A stretch of 64,000 nt of DNA from JAPWJZ01 sp964575605 (GTDB lineage: Bacteria; Pseudomonadota; Alphaproteobacteria; Micavibrionales; UBA2020). Below the pieces are notes generated by a model that saw nothing but the letters and a program-made list of their open reading frames with translations, searched no databases and had not been told where the DNA came from. The stretch is from contig CAZNRN010000006.1 in NCBI GenBank assembly GCA_964575605.1, positions 90,570-154,569 on the forward strand, in the 5' to 3' direction. Within the stretch, counting starts at the first letter, position 1; each line of letters begins with the position of its first letter. Shown piece after piece: positions 33,753-42,929 of the stretch. Both the position numbers and the translations under genes were made by a program.

Positions 33753-35230
33753 GCGCCGTTCACCGCTGCCGATAGCGTGGCCAGGTGCGGGGCGTATTTT
33801 TTCCACTTCCCGGCCGAGTCCTTATATATGGGCTGGCGCACCTGCGCGATGCTGGCGGTTTTGACCTGCCGGGTATTTTCATGGAATTTCAGGCAGCGTT
33901 CGTCGAAAGGCAGGCCGCAGAAATCGAGCAGGCGGCGGGTCTGGGCTTCCTGTGCTGCCACCATATCCTCGTATTTCATTTCCAGTATCACGCCGGGGAA
34001 CAGATTTTCCCAATGTGCCATGAGTTTTTCGTACGCGCGGTAATAACGGCCCGTTTCCGCCTGGTCATAGGCCCAGGGCAGCGGCTGCTGGAAAAACGTC
34101 TGCCAGATGGAAAGCCCCATATCCATCGGGTCGCGCGTGCAGTGGATGATTTTCGCATGGGGCAAGGCCAGCAGGATGATGCCAACCCATGTGTAGTTGA
34201 ACAGCATCTTGTCGACGAGACGTGTTGCGCCATGGGCAAGCGGTTCGGTAACCTGCAGGTAACGCTGCGCGATGCCGTCCAGCCGCTCGGGCGTCAATCC
34301 GCGCACCAGCTGCCCCGTGATGCTCGGCACATGCGGGGGGCAATAGCGCGGCACTTCCTTGTTTTCGAAAGCGGGAATGCAGCGCTGCAGCGTGCGGGAT
34401 TCACCGATGCTGGCGGCCTCCGGATGGCTCGACAATATCTGGTCTGCCAAGGTAGAGCCCGAGCGCGGCATGCCGACGATAAAGACGGGGCGGTCGTTTT
34501 TAACCGTTCCCTTACCGCGCAATTTTTCGACAAGCGCCGCATCGAACAGGGTGATGACGCTGTCGATATACTTCTCGAACTTGGCGATATCGTAATGCGG
34601 GAATTCAGCGCGCTGGAGTTTATTGGCAGTGGCGTAGTGGGCGAAGGCCTTATCGGCCAGCCCCGCGTCAAAATGCGCCTTGCCCAGCGCGAATTCAAGC
34701 CGGATGCGTTGCGGTGCCGGAAGTGCCGCGGATTTTTCCGCGTGGGCAGCCAGTTGTGCAAAAGCGGGGTCATGGGCTGTGAATTTTCTGACGCCGGACA
34801 GTCCCTGCCACGCTTCGGCCGAGGCGGGATCGAGAAGAAGCGCCGCTTCATAACTCTCGCGCGCCTTGTCCATTTGCCCTGCTTCGGCATAGATGCCGCC
34901 GGCGCGCGTCAAAACGCGCGCGGATTTTTCGGCCGCAATAGCGCGTGCGGCAAGGGCGAGGGCGTCTTCCGCGAGGCCCTCTTCCAGCTTTATAGTTGCA
35001 AGCGCGAAAAGGGCGCGGACGTCATGCGGCGCCTTCATTGTCGCGCGGGTCAGCAGCGTGCCGGCTTCTTTCAGGTCGCCGCGCTGGTGATGCATGACGC
35101 CAAGGTGAAACAGCGCCTCGCTCTGGCCAGGGTCGGCGGAAAGGATACTCATATATATCTGCGCAGCTTCCGCCGCGCGGCCCTGTGCGCGGAACTGCTG
35201 GGCCTGCTTCAGGGCGTTAGCGGTGCTCAT
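33749..35230 (-). CDS. TPR-sulfotransferase, tandem copy 2
   Basis: 493 residues. TPRs (FRAQGRAAEAAQIYMSILSADPGQSEALFHLGVMHHQRGD) precede a sulfotransferase domain with GMPRSGSTLADQILSSHPEAASIGESRTL (about 253) and HCTRDPMDMGLSIW. It is coupled at both ends by ATGA overlaps (35227-35230 and 33749-33752). The PAPS-binding motifs are intact, so it should be catalytically competent. Confidence 0.88.
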   Translation of the reverse strand: MSTANALKQAQQFRAQGRAAEAAQIYMSILSADPGQSEALFHLGVMHHQRGDLKEAGTLLTRATMKAPHDVRALFALATIKLEEGLAEDALALAARAIAAEKSARVLTRAGGIYAEAGQMDKARESYEAALLLDPASAEAWQGLSGVRKFTAHDPAFAQLAAHAEKSAALPAPQRIRLEFALGKAHFDAGLADKAFAHYATANKLQRAEFPHYDIAKFEKYIDSVITLFDAALVEKLRGKGTVKNDRPVFIVGMPRSGSTLADQILSSHPEAASIGESRTLQRCIPAFENKEVPRYCPPHVPSITGQLVRGLTPERLDGIAQRYLQVTEPLAHGATRLVDKMLFNYTWVGIILLALPHAKIIHCTRDPMDMGLSIWQTFFQQPLPWAYDQAETGRYYRAYEKLMAHWENLFPGVILEMKYEDMVAAQEAQTRRLLDFCGLPFDERCLKFHENTRQVKTASIAQVRQPIYKDSAGKWKKYAPHLATLSAAVNGA

Positions 35231-36732
35231 TTGCCCTGCTCCAGCGTTTCAAGAAGTGGGGCCAGATGTTCGCGGTACTTTTCCCATTTGCGGACCGAGG
35301 TTTTATAGATCGGCTGGCGCACCTGCGTGGCGCTGGCGGTTTTGACCTGCCGCTCGCTTTTGTGGAACTGCAGGCAGCGTTCGTCGAAGGGCAGGCCGCA
35401 ATAATCGAGCATGCGGCGGGTTTCGCCTTCCTGGTCCTGCACCATGGTTTCGTAATTAGCCTCGAAGATGCGGCCGGGGAACAGCTTGTCCCAATGCGCC
35501 ATCAGTTTTTTGTACGCGATGTAATAACGCGCGATGTCGCGCTGGTCGTAAACCCATGGCATGCCCGCTGGGAAAAGCAGCTGCCAGAGCGAGAGAGCGA
35601 TATCGGCGGGGTCGCGCGTGCAATGCACGACTTTCGCATCCGGCAGGGCGCTGAAAATAATGCCGACCCAGAAATGGTTGAAAAGCATTTTGTCGGCGAT
35701 GCGTTTCGCCCCCGGCGCCAGTTCGCGCGAGAGAGCCAGGTACTTAGTGCCGATTGCGGCAAGGGTGGGGGCATCGAGGCTGTCGACCAGCTTTCGCGTG
35801 ATGCTCACCTGCTGCGGCGCAAAGAAACCGCGCACTTCCTCGTTCGGGAAGTAGGGGATGCTTTGCGCGAGGCATTTAGCCTCGCCGATGCCTGTCACGT
35901 CCGGGTGGCTTGCCAAAATCTGCTCGGCCAGTGTCGAGCCCGAACGGGGCATGCCGATGATGAAGATGGGGGCGGTGCCGGTAACGCCATTGCCCGCTAT
36001 TTTTTTGACAAGGGTTTCATCAAACAAGGTGATGGCGCTGTCGATATAGCGCTCGAACATGCCGACGTCAAAACCTTTCAGCGTTTCGCGCTTCAGGCGG
36101 TTACCTTGGCCCAGGTGCGCGAAAGCTTTGGCGGCATCGCCGGCGTCGAGATAGGCCTTGCCGAGGCAGAATTCAAGCTTCATGCGGTCGTCAGGTGTCA
36201 GCGTCGCGGCGCGCGCATGGATTTTTTCCATGGCTGCGATATCGGGGTCGCCTTGCGTAAATGTCTTCAGCCGGTGCAGGCCGAACCATACGGCAACCGA
36301 ATGCGGGTCGGCGCGCAGCGCGTCGCGGAAGGTGGCCTCGGCGATGTCGAACAGCCCGGCATGCCGGAACATGCCGCCAAGGCGCGCCAGCACCTGCACG
36401 GGAGGGGCGGCTGCGCGGATTTTATCCGAGAGTGCGGCCGCGCCCGCGATGTCGCCCGTTTCGGCACGCGCGATGGCGAGGTTCGCAATGATGACGGGGT
36501 CGGCGGGCTGTAGCGCATGCACGCGCGCAAAATAGTTTTCGGCTTCGCGGAAACGGTTCTTCTGCGCGGCGAATAAGCCAAGATTGTATAGTGCGGGCAC
36601 ACAGTCCGGCGCCCAAGCGAGGATATCCTCGAGCGCCGCGCGCGCTTCTTCCCGGCTGCCGCCCTGCTCGAGGGCCTGGGCGTGCTTCAGCGCTGCGGAA
36701 AGGTCTTTTATATGTGGGGCCGTGGTTGCCAT
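35227..36732 (-). CDS. TPR-sulfotransferase, tandem copy 1 (first of operon)
   Basis: 501 residues from ATG 36732; an upstream in-frame extension to 36768 reads unlike protein. TPRs (EEARAALEDILAWAPDCVPALYNLGLFAAQKNRFREAENYFARVHAL) are followed by GMPRSGSTLAEQILASHPDVTGIGEAKCL (about 260) and HCTRDPADIALSLW. It begins the four-gene array that runs toward flagellin; flgE lies immediately upstream on the same strand, separated by a hairpin. Confidence 0.88.
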   Translation of the reverse strand: MATTAPHIKDLSAALKHAQALEQGGSREEARAALEDILAWAPDCVPALYNLGLFAAQKNRFREAENYFARVHALQPADPVIIANLAIARAETGDIAGAAALSDKIRAAAPPVQVLARLGGMFRHAGLFDIAEATFRDALRADPHSVAVWFGLHRLKTFTQGDPDIAAMEKIHARAATLTPDDRMKLEFCLGKAYLDAGDAAKAFAHLGQGNRLKRETLKGFDVGMFERYIDSAITLFDETLVKKIAGNGVTGTAPIFIIGMPRSGSTLAEQILASHPDVTGIGEAKCLAQSIPYFPNEEVRGFFAPQQVSITRKLVDSLDAPTLAAIGTKYLALSRELAPGAKRIADKMLFNHFWVGIIFSALPDAKVVHCTRDPADIALSLWQLLFPAGMPWVYDQRDIARYYIAYKKLMAHWDKLFPGRIFEANYETMVQDQEGETRRMLDYCGLPFDERCLQFHKSERQVKTASATQVRQPIYKTSVRKWEKYREHLAPLLETLEQGK

Positions 36733-36780
36733 GCGGGCTAATTTCCACCAGAAAGCTCGCCAAATCAAGCTTCAAACGGT

Positions 36781-36808
36781 AAACCCCGCCGGCTTCTGCC
36801 AGCGGGGT
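36781..36808 (-). terminator. Hairpin between flgE and the sulfotransferases
   Basis: AACCCCGC / GCGGGGTT with a 12-base loop that can itself pair. On the minus strand only a short T run follows, so it is a probable but weak terminator of the flgE transcript. Confidence 0.6.
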
Positions 36809-36862
36809 TCCGGAGTAATCGACCCTCGGTTCAAGGATCAATTATTTAGTTAGAAGAAAGGC

Positions 36863-38506
36863 TTACCTGATCTGCAGCAGTTCCGCCGTCATCTGGTCTG
36901 CCGTGGTAATCACTTTGGTATTCGCAGAGTAAGCGCGCTGCGTGATGATCATCTTCGAGAATTCCTCGGCCAGGTCGACGTTGGCCTGTTCGAGCGCGCC
37001 CCCCTGGATGTCACCCGCGCCGCCGGTGCCGGCCTCGCGCAGGTTGAAGGAGCCCGAGGTGTCGGATTCGCGGAAGACGTTGCCGGTCAGCGAGTCCAGC
37101 CCGTTCGTGTTGGCGAAGGTCGCGAGCGCCAGTTTATAGACGCGCTGGCTCTGGCCGTTGCTGAACTGCGCGGTGACGAAGCCGTCGTCATCGATCGAGA
37201 TGCCGGTGCGTTCGCCCAGCGCCGAGCCGTTCTGCGAGGAAGAGATGACGTTGTAGTTGTTGGACAGCTGTGTCAGCCCGGCCATGTCGAAGTCGATGTC
37301 CTGCGTGGCGGAACCGTTGCCCCAGTTGATGCCGGTAATCGAGGAAAGCACCTGGCCGTTGGCGTCCGGCGTCGCGTTCAGCTGGCCGTTGCTATCGAAG
37401 TTGATTTCGCCGGAAGACACGACGGTGCCGTCGGGCAGGGCGAAGTCGACATGCCACCAGCCTTCGGTGTTGTTGGGGTCGGAAGGCGCTGCGAGCAGGT
37501 TGGGTACGGTCGCGTTCGGCGTATAGGTAGCGGCCGCGACTTGCAGGCCGCCCGCGAGCGGGCCGCCTGAGCCGTCGACGAGGTCGACGTTGTCGGTGAT
37601 GTTGCGGCCCTTGATGGTGAGGAAGCCGTTGGCGTCAAGCCGCGCGAAGGCGACCTGGTTGCCGTTGACGTCGACAATCGCGTTGATGTCGTTGATCAGT
37701 TTGCCCATGTCGCCATCGAGCGTGATGGTGGTGGGGCCTGTTGCGCCGACGGTGATATCAAAGGTGTCGGTGTTGGTGAAGCCGAGCTGGCCGTTCAGGG
37801 GGCCGTTGACGCCGGAAAGGTCGGCGGTGCCGGTGGCAATCGCGCCGGGGCTTTCAACGTGCTTGAAGTTCAGCGTCAGCGCCTGTTCGGTGCCCAGACT
37901 GTCATACACGGTCAGGTCACGCGTGAAGTCGGGCGTGAAGCTGCCGGGGGTGACGGGGTAGGCCGAAATCGTCTGGCTCGATGCCAGGTTCAGCGACATC
38001 GCCGCATCGGTCGTGGGGTTCACGGCGTTCTGGATGGTGCCGAAATCGACCGGCACGAGCGAGGACATATTTGCCGAGTTCGCGGGCAGCGCGCCGTTCT
38101 GGTCGAGCGGCCAGCCGAAGAGGTAGAAGCCCGACGTGTTGCGCAGGCGGCCTGCGGAGTCTTCCGAGAAAGAACCGGCGCGGGTGTAAAGCGGCTCCGC
38201 GTTCGGGTCGGTGGGCGAGCGGCGCACAACGAAGAAACCGTCTCCAGACATGCCGATGTCGGTTGCCGATGCGCTCTGCTGCAAAATGCCCTGCTGGTCG
38301 ATGCGCGCATTTTGCGAGACGCGGACCGAACCCGGGCTGTAAAGCGTCGAGCGCGTTTCGTTGGTGACGAGGCTCGAGAAAGCCGCGTCCGTGCGCTTGT
38401 AACCGACGGTCGACACGTTGGCGATGTTGTTGGAGATCATGCCCATCGACTGGCTTTGCGCCTGAAGGCCGGAGGCGGCAGTGAAGAGGGAACCGAATAC
38501 ACTCAT
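36863..38506 (-). CDS. flgE: Flagellar hook protein FlgE
   Basis: 547 residues. The N-terminus MSVFGSLFTAASGLQAQSQSMGMISNNIANVSTVGYKRTDAAF and C-terminus ANVDLAEEFSKMIITQRAYSANTKVITTADQMTAELLQIR are the rod/hook/filament-axial signatures. The central region contains the FlgE D1/D2 parts (DLTVYDSLGTEQALTLNF). It is exported and polymerises into the hook. The sigma-54 promoter at 38574-38589 is 68 bases upstream of the start. Confidence 0.96.
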   Translation of the reverse strand: MSVFGSLFTAASGLQAQSQSMGMISNNIANVSTVGYKRTDAAFSSLVTNETRSTLYSPGSVRVSQNARIDQQGILQQSASATDIGMSGDGFFVVRRSPTDPNAEPLYTRAGSFSEDSAGRLRNTSGFYLFGWPLDQNGALPANSANMSSLVPVDFGTIQNAVNPTTDAAMSLNLASSQTISAYPVTPGSFTPDFTRDLTVYDSLGTEQALTLNFKHVESPGAIATGTADLSGVNGPLNGQLGFTNTDTFDITVGATGPTTITLDGDMGKLINDINAIVDVNGNQVAFARLDANGFLTIKGRNITDNVDLVDGSGGPLAGGLQVAAATYTPNATVPNLLAAPSDPNNTEGWWHVDFALPDGTVVSSGEINFDSNGQLNATPDANGQVLSSITGINWGNGSATQDIDFDMAGLTQLSNNYNVISSSQNGSALGERTGISIDDDGFVTAQFSNGQSQRVYKLALATFANTNGLDSLTGNVFRESDTSGSFNLREAGTGGAGDIQGGALEQANVDLAEEFSKMIITQRAYSANTKVITTADQMTAELLQIR

Positions 38507-38573
38507 TGTAGTCTCCTTTTTTAATTTGCTGCCGGGAATTTTCCGGCGGAAGTTTTAAACATGAAAGTGTTCT

Positions 38574-38589
38574 TGCAACGCCCGTGCCA
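38574..38589 (-). promoter_or_regulatory. Sigma-54 promoter of flgE
   Basis: Minus strand TGGCAC-GGGCG-TTGCA, a full match to TGGCAC-N5-TTGC, located just after the flgD stop and 68 bases before flgE. Confidence 0.8.
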
Positions 38590-38592
38590 GTT

Positions 38593-39261
38593 TTACGCGC
38601 TGGCCTCGGAAATCTTGCGCACATCGGACATCGGCACGAGCGTGCCGTCGACGTTGAGCAGCAGCGAACCGTCTTCCGCGGATTCAAGCGCGTTGACATG
38701 TCCCGGCACGAAAGTCGTGACGTTCAATGCTGCGTCTTCCGCTGTTTGCGCGCTGATGCGCAGTTCGTATTTGCCGGCGGCGACAAGGTTGCCATTCTTG
38801 TCCTTGCCGTCCCAGGTGAAGCTGTGGCGGCCGGAGGTGAGGTCGGGCGTCGCGGTGTAGACGACGTTGCCGTCTTTATCGAGGATGCTGATCGTGCCTT
38901 CCGTCGCGCCGTCGGGCATTTCGTAGGACATCGAAACGGGGTTCGTGCCGTCTGCCTGGAAAGTTTTGCCGGCCACTTCGACATCCTTGCCGATGAAGCT
39001 GACGCCGAGCGCTGTCAGGTTCAGCGTCTGCATCGTCAGCAGGTTTTCGAGGTAGCTGTTGGTGCGGATAGATTGTTCGACGTTCGAGAACTGCACCAGC
39101 TGGTTGGTGAATTCTGCCGAGTCCATCGGCGACAGCGGGTCCTGGTTCTGCAGCTGCGTGGTGAGAAGCTTGAGGAACTGGTCGAAATCCTGGTTCAGCG
39201 CCGCCGAACTTTTGGAGGATGCTGTTTGTGTTGTTGTGCTGTTGACTGTATCGACTGCCAT
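38593..39261 (-). CDS. flgD: Hook scaffolding protein FlgD
   Basis: 222 residues. The N-terminal FlgD block (DFDQFLKLLTTQLQNQDPLSPMDSAEFTNQLVQFSNVEQSI) is unmistakable; the C-terminal half has the FlgD Ig-like/FLG-tudor part (FTWDGKDKNGNLVAAGKYELRISA). It caps the growing hook. It follows fliK by 19 bases and is probably expressed from the fliK sigma-54 promoter. Confidence 0.95.
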   Translation of the reverse strand: MAVDTVNSTTTQTASSKSSAALNQDFDQFLKLLTTQLQNQDPLSPMDSAEFTNQLVQFSNVEQSIRTNSYLENLLTMQTLNLTALGVSFIGKDVEVAGKTFQADGTNPVSMSYEMPDGATEGTISILDKDGNVVYTATPDLTSGRHSFTWDGKDKNGNLVAAGKYELRISAQTAEDAALNVTTFVPGHVNALESAEDGSLLLNVDGTLVPMSDVRKISEASA

Positions 39262-39280
39262 GTTTGTCTCCTGTTAACCC

Positions 39281-40660
39281 TTAGACCACGATATTGACGC
39301 CGCCCTGGCTGATGTATCCCATCGCCTCGACGGCCATTTTTACCGAGACGGGTTCAATGCCCGCCGCAGCCGGCGCGCCGTGGCTATTGCCCGCGCCGTT
39401 ATAAGATTCTTTTGTACCTTGCTGGTCCTGGCCTTGCTGGCGCAGGTCGAAGCTGAGCGCGCTGTCGTCAACGTCGAGGCCCGCTTCCTGCAAAATGCGC
39501 TGCAGCTGCGGCGCGTCTTTTTGCAGCATGGAAAGCGTCTCGGGCTTGTCGGCGGTCATCTGCGCTTTCAGTGCGCCGTCGCGCGTGAATTTCATCTTGA
39601 TCTCGAGGCGGCCGAGGTTCATGGGCTCCAGCTGCATCGTGAAGGTGTCGACCTTGGCGGCGGCGTTACGCTGGATCTGCAGCGCGACCATCTGCGTCGT
39701 CGCGGCGTTGTTTGCCGAGGACATATAATTGACGAAGTTCTGCGGCTGCAGTGCATCGGGGCCCTGCATCAGGGCCGTGCCATAGCTTGCCTGCGCCTGC
39801 TGGCCGAAACCGTTCGGGTTAAAGCCGCCGCTGCTGTTTTCATCCGCCATGATGTTGATAAGGGCGGGGTTTGTGGGCTGGGGCTTGCCCTGCGGCGCGG
39901 GGGCTGTGGATTGTTTTTGCGTGTCTTTAATATCGACGGGCGCGGGCAGGGGGTTTCGCGCGCGATCGGCGCCTGTCTGCGGCACGGTGGGCTTCGCGGG
40001 CGCCTTGGCGGCCTGCGACAATTGCTGAAGGGCGAATTCCTGCGGCGTAGCGGCCAGCGTTTCGCCGGACGCGGGTTCCACAGCTGCGAATTCAACCGGC
40101 GGCTTCTGTCCCGGCAGCGGCATCGCCATCTCGGCCGATTGTGCCAGCGTTAATTTGTCGCCCAGCAGCGAGGCGAGCGAGACAAGGTATTTCTGGATCG
40201 TCGCATCGTCGCAGCCAATTTTACGCAAGTAGTCGACGGCATCCGATTTGAATTCGGCGACTGTCTCATCATCGGGCTGCGCACCCAGCTCGTTGAAGCG
40301 TGCGGAAAGCTGGTCGAGCACTTCCTGCTCGCCCTGCAGGCCTGCGGCAAGTTTCGCCGAGAGGTCCGAGGTAAGCGCCGCATTCGCCGTATCCGCCTGT
40401 TTCTGCGAAATAATAGCGCCGAGGTTAGGCAGGATGTCTTTCACCGCTTTCAGTTTTTCCTGCGGTGACAGTCCCTGGTTGTCCAGGATCTGGGCAATTT
40501 TTTCCGCGACGCTCTGGTCTGTGTTGATATTGCCGAGCGTCTGCAGGAACGCGAGCAACCCGCCCGAAGGCGTGCCCTGAGAACCATTGGCGCCTTGAGA
40601 TTGCTGCGGAAGTGTCGCCCCCGGCAGCTGCATAGCCAATATGTTGTTCTTCAAATCCAC
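39281..40660 (-). CDS. fliK: Flagellar hook-length control protein FliK
   Basis: 459 residues. The C-terminal domain (VDTFTMQLEPMNLGRLEIKMKFTRDGALKAQMTADKPETLSMLQ) is the canonical FliK substrate-switch domain, with the LEPMNLGRLEI core at about residues 345-355. The N-terminal two thirds are Gln/Ala/Pro-rich, the ruler part. It measures hook length and switches export specificity through FlhB. The gene order fliK-flgD-flgE is normal. Confidence 0.92.
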   Translation of the reverse strand: MDLKNNILAMQLPGATLPQQSQGANGSQGTPSGGLLAFLQTLGNINTDQSVAEKIAQILDNQGLSPQEKLKAVKDILPNLGAIISQKQADTANAALTSDLSAKLAAGLQGEQEVLDQLSARFNELGAQPDDETVAEFKSDAVDYLRKIGCDDATIQKYLVSLASLLGDKLTLAQSAEMAMPLPGQKPPVEFAAVEPASGETLAATPQEFALQQLSQAAKAPAKPTVPQTGADRARNPLPAPVDIKDTQKQSTAPAPQGKPQPTNPALINIMADENSSGGFNPNGFGQQAQASYGTALMQGPDALQPQNFVNYMSSANNAATTQMVALQIQRNAAAKVDTFTMQLEPMNLGRLEIKMKFTRDGALKAQMTADKPETLSMLQKDAPQLQRILQEAGLDVDDSALSFDLRQQGQDQQGTKESYNGAGNSHGAPAAAGIEPVSVKMAVEAMGYISQGGVNIVV

Positions 40661-40693
40661 AATGGACCTCGCGTAATTATCCGTGAGTATCCT

Positions 40694-40709
40694 TGCAGGG
40701 AGCGTGCCA
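40694..40709 (-). promoter_or_regulatory. Sigma-54 promoter of fliK-flgD
   Basis: Minus strand TGGCAC-GCTCC-CTGCA, one mismatch in the -12 element, 34 bases upstream of the fliK ATG. Confidence 0.7.
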
Positions 40710-40770
40710 GTTTTTCATGAGGGGGAAAAAATTTGCGCGCGGGCGAAAAGCAAAACGCGAAATGCCCAAC

Positions 40771-40798
40771 GGGCCGCCCGGCTACTGCCAGGCGGCCC
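40771..40798 (-). terminator. Hairpin after flgN
   Basis: GGGCCGCC / GGCGGCCC around 12 bases, 27 bases after the flgN stop. There is no U-tract, so it may be a Rho-type or processing structure. It also sits at roughly the distance of an enhancer upstream of the fliK promoter. Confidence 0.5.
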
Positions 40799-40824
40799 AC
40801 TCTCTTGGGAGGGAGGGTAGTGAC

Positions 40825-41283
40825 TTAGAGGTTTTTATCCACGCTGAGGGAAAGCGTGGATGTCTTGTACGCTTGCGTCTGTCCTTTCGCTGAATAGTTG
40901 GTTTGCTTATCGTCAATGACAGCACGGCGCGCCGCGTCGAGAATTCTGCCGACGAGGCGTTTCGTGCCGTCCTTGGCCGCCTCCAGCGTACGCAGGTTGT
41001 CATTGAGGATCTCGGTGAATGCGGTGCGCGCCAGGATCAGGCGCTCGCGGGATTTCAGGTCGAGCTGGGCGATTTCCGCCTTGCGCTCGCTGAGGCCCGT
41101 GACCAGCGTGTGATAGCGTTGCGCGTAATCGCGCTTTTGTTCCTGCAGCGCGTCGACGGCCTTGAAGTCGACTTTTTTCAGCGCGGCGGTTTCTTTTTTC
41201 AAAAGGCTGCCGAAGTCCTCGATCAGCTTGAGGACGGAGGCGATTTCGGACGAGAGCGGTTGTTTCGCGGCGGCTGCTTTCAT
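40825..41283 (-). CDS. flgN: FlgN-like flagellar export chaperone
   Basis: 152 residues, mainly helical (SEIASVLKLIEDFGSLLKKETAALKKVDFKAVDALQEQKRDYAQRY), ending in the FlgN-type tail NYSAKGQTQAYKTSTLSLSVDKNL. FlgN binds hook-filament junction proteins FlgK and FlgL before export. It lies two bases after the rod-binding protein gene. The family diverges quickly, so the name rests on pattern plus position. Confidence 0.75.
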   Translation of the reverse strand: MKAAAAKQPLSSEIASVLKLIEDFGSLLKKETAALKKVDFKAVDALQEQKRDYAQRYHTLVTGLSERKAEIAQLDLKSRERLILARTAFTEILNDNLRTLEAAKDGTKRLVGRILDAARRAVIDDKQTNYSAKGQTQAYKTSTLSLSVDKNL

Positions 41284-41285
41284 GA

Positions 41286-41597
41286 TTATAACCCCTTTGC
41301 TTTTTCTTGTGTTTGAAGCATGAATTTCTGGATCTGGTCGGAAATGCCGATGCCTTTGCCGGCGGTCATCTTCTTGCCGTATTCCTGCAGCAGCAAGCTG
41401 CGGAACATTTTCTCGCCGCTGCCGCCGCCGAACATGGGGTCGACGTCGACGCCTTCGAACATGTGGCCGAACATTTCGGACAGGAACATGGCTTCGAATT
41501 CCTTCGCCGCGGCCTTGTCCTTCGGCACCTGCGCGCGGGCCTGCACCTGGTGCATGGCAAGTTCGGCAGAGACGGGGGTTGAGGGAAGGCTGGGCAT
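41286..41597 (-). CDS. Rod-binding protein, FlgJ N-terminal type
   Basis: 103 residues. Motif AKEFEAMFLSEMFGHMFEGVDVDPMFGGGSGEKMFRSLLLQEYGKKMTAGKGIGISDQI is the rod-binding domain of FlgJ. There is no muramidase domain, as is usual in alphaproteobacteria, where a separate hydrolase opens the wall. Its ATG overlaps the flgI stop by one base (TAATG at 41595-41599). Confidence 0.9.
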   Translation of the reverse strand: MPSLPSTPVSAELAMHQVQARAQVPKDKAAAKEFEAMFLSEMFGHMFEGVDVDPMFGGGSGEKMFRSLLLQEYGKKMTAGKGIGISDQIQKFMLQTQEKAKGL

Positions 41598-42811
41598 TAC
41601 ATCACCTCGATGTCGGCCTGCAGCGCACCCGCGGCCTTGATGGATTGCAAGATGGTGATGATATCGCGGGGGCCGACGCCAAGGGCGTTGAGGCTGCTGA
41701 CCAGCGCCTGCAGGCTCACGCCTTCTGGCAGGACGGCGATCTTGTTGCCTTCGTCGGCAGTGACCTGGATGTCTGAGCGGGGGACGACGACGGTGTCGCC
41801 CTGTTCCGAAAACGCGTTGGGCTGCGATACCTGCGGCGTTTCGTTGATGCGGATGGTCAGGTTGCCCTGCGCCAGCGCCACGGTCGAGATGCGCACGTCC
41901 CTGCCCATCACGATGACGCCCGAGCGCTCGTCAATCACGACACGTGCGATCTGGTCGGGCGCGATGCGCAGCTGTTCGATATCGGTAATCAGGCCGACGA
42001 CGCCGGTGGTATAGCCGGGCGGCAGGACGACCGCGACAGAAGCCGGGTTTTCGGCGCGCGCGGCGGGATAGCCGAGGTGGTTGTTGATGGCGGTCGCGAT
42101 GCGGCGCGCGGTGGTGAAGTCGGGGTTGCGCAGCGACAGGCGCGTCTGCTGCATCTGTTCCATGTTGAAGGCGATTTCGCGTTCCACGATCGCGCCGGCG
42201 GCGATGCGGCCGGTGGTCGGGATGTTCTGCGTGACCGAGCCTGCGTCGCCCGAGGCGGTGAAGCCTGCGACGGCGACGGGGCCCTGGGCTACGGCATAGA
42301 CCTGTCCGTCAGCGCCCATGAGCGGCGTGACGAGCAGCGTACCGCCCTGCAGGCTCTTGGCGTCGCCAAGCGCCGAAATGGTGGCGTCGATGCGCGTGCC
42401 CTGGTTGCTGAAGGGGGGCAGGGTGGCCGTAACCATCACGGCTGCGATGTTCTTGGTGTTCAGCTTTTCATCGCGGATGTTGACGCCCAAGCGATCGAGC
42501 ATACCGATAAGGGACTGCTTGGTGAAAGGCGCGTTGTTCAGGCTGTCGCCCGAACCCTGTAGGCCCACGACGAGTCCGTAACCGACCAGCATGTTGTCGC
42601 GGACGCCTTCGAATTCGACGATGTCTTTGATGCGGGTGCTGCCGCCCGTGTTTTCCTTGCTGGGTTTCGGGGTGACGGCCGGCGCGGCCTTCACTGTTTT
42701 ATTGCCCGCGCCCGGCTCTGTGCCGAAATCCCCGCCATCGGCGAAGGCAGCATGGCTGGCCAGGATGAAGGCCACTCCCATCACGATCAGCGCTTTTAAT
42801 ATTGTCTTCAT
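41597..42811 (-). CDS. flgI: Flagellar P-ring protein FlgI
   Basis: 404 residues with a Sec signal peptide (KTILKALIVMGVAFILASHAAFA) and the FlgI core (TRIKDIVEFEGVRDNMLVGYGLVVGLQGSGD, NTKNIAAVMVTATLPPF, GARIDATISALGDAKSLQGGTLLVTPLMGADGQVYAVAQGP). It forms the periplasmic P-ring. I use ATG 42811; a TTG at 42826 is in frame. The sigma-54 promoter at 42854-42869 reads into it. Confidence 0.95.
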   Translation of the reverse strand: MKTILKALIVMGVAFILASHAAFADGGDFGTEPGAGNKTVKAAPAVTPKPSKENTGGSTRIKDIVEFEGVRDNMLVGYGLVVGLQGSGDSLNNAPFTKQSLIGMLDRLGVNIRDEKLNTKNIAAVMVTATLPPFSNQGTRIDATISALGDAKSLQGGTLLVTPLMGADGQVYAVAQGPVAVAGFTASGDAGSVTQNIPTTGRIAAGAIVEREIAFNMEQMQQTRLSLRNPDFTTARRIATAINNHLGYPAARAENPASVAVVLPPGYTTGVVGLITDIEQLRIAPDQIARVVIDERSGVIVMGRDVRISTVALAQGNLTIRINETPQVSQPNAFSEQGDTVVVPRSDIQVTADEGNKIAVLPEGVSLQALVSSLNALGVGPRDIITILQSIKAAGALQADIEVM

Positions 42812-42853
42812 GTTAACCCGTCCCAAGAGTCAGTTTTTCCCAACAAGGTTAAA

Positions 42854-42869
42854 TGCGAGAACCGTGCCA
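42854..42869 (-). promoter_or_regulatory. Sigma-54 promoter of flgI operon
   Basis: Minus strand TGGCAC-GGTTC-TCGCA, one mismatch in the -12 element, 43 bases upstream of flgI. Confidence 0.65.
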
Positions 42870-42929
42870 GTTTAAATCCTTGATTTTCAGGGGTTTGGGC
42901 GGGGTCAAGACAGCCCGATAGGGGGCAAA

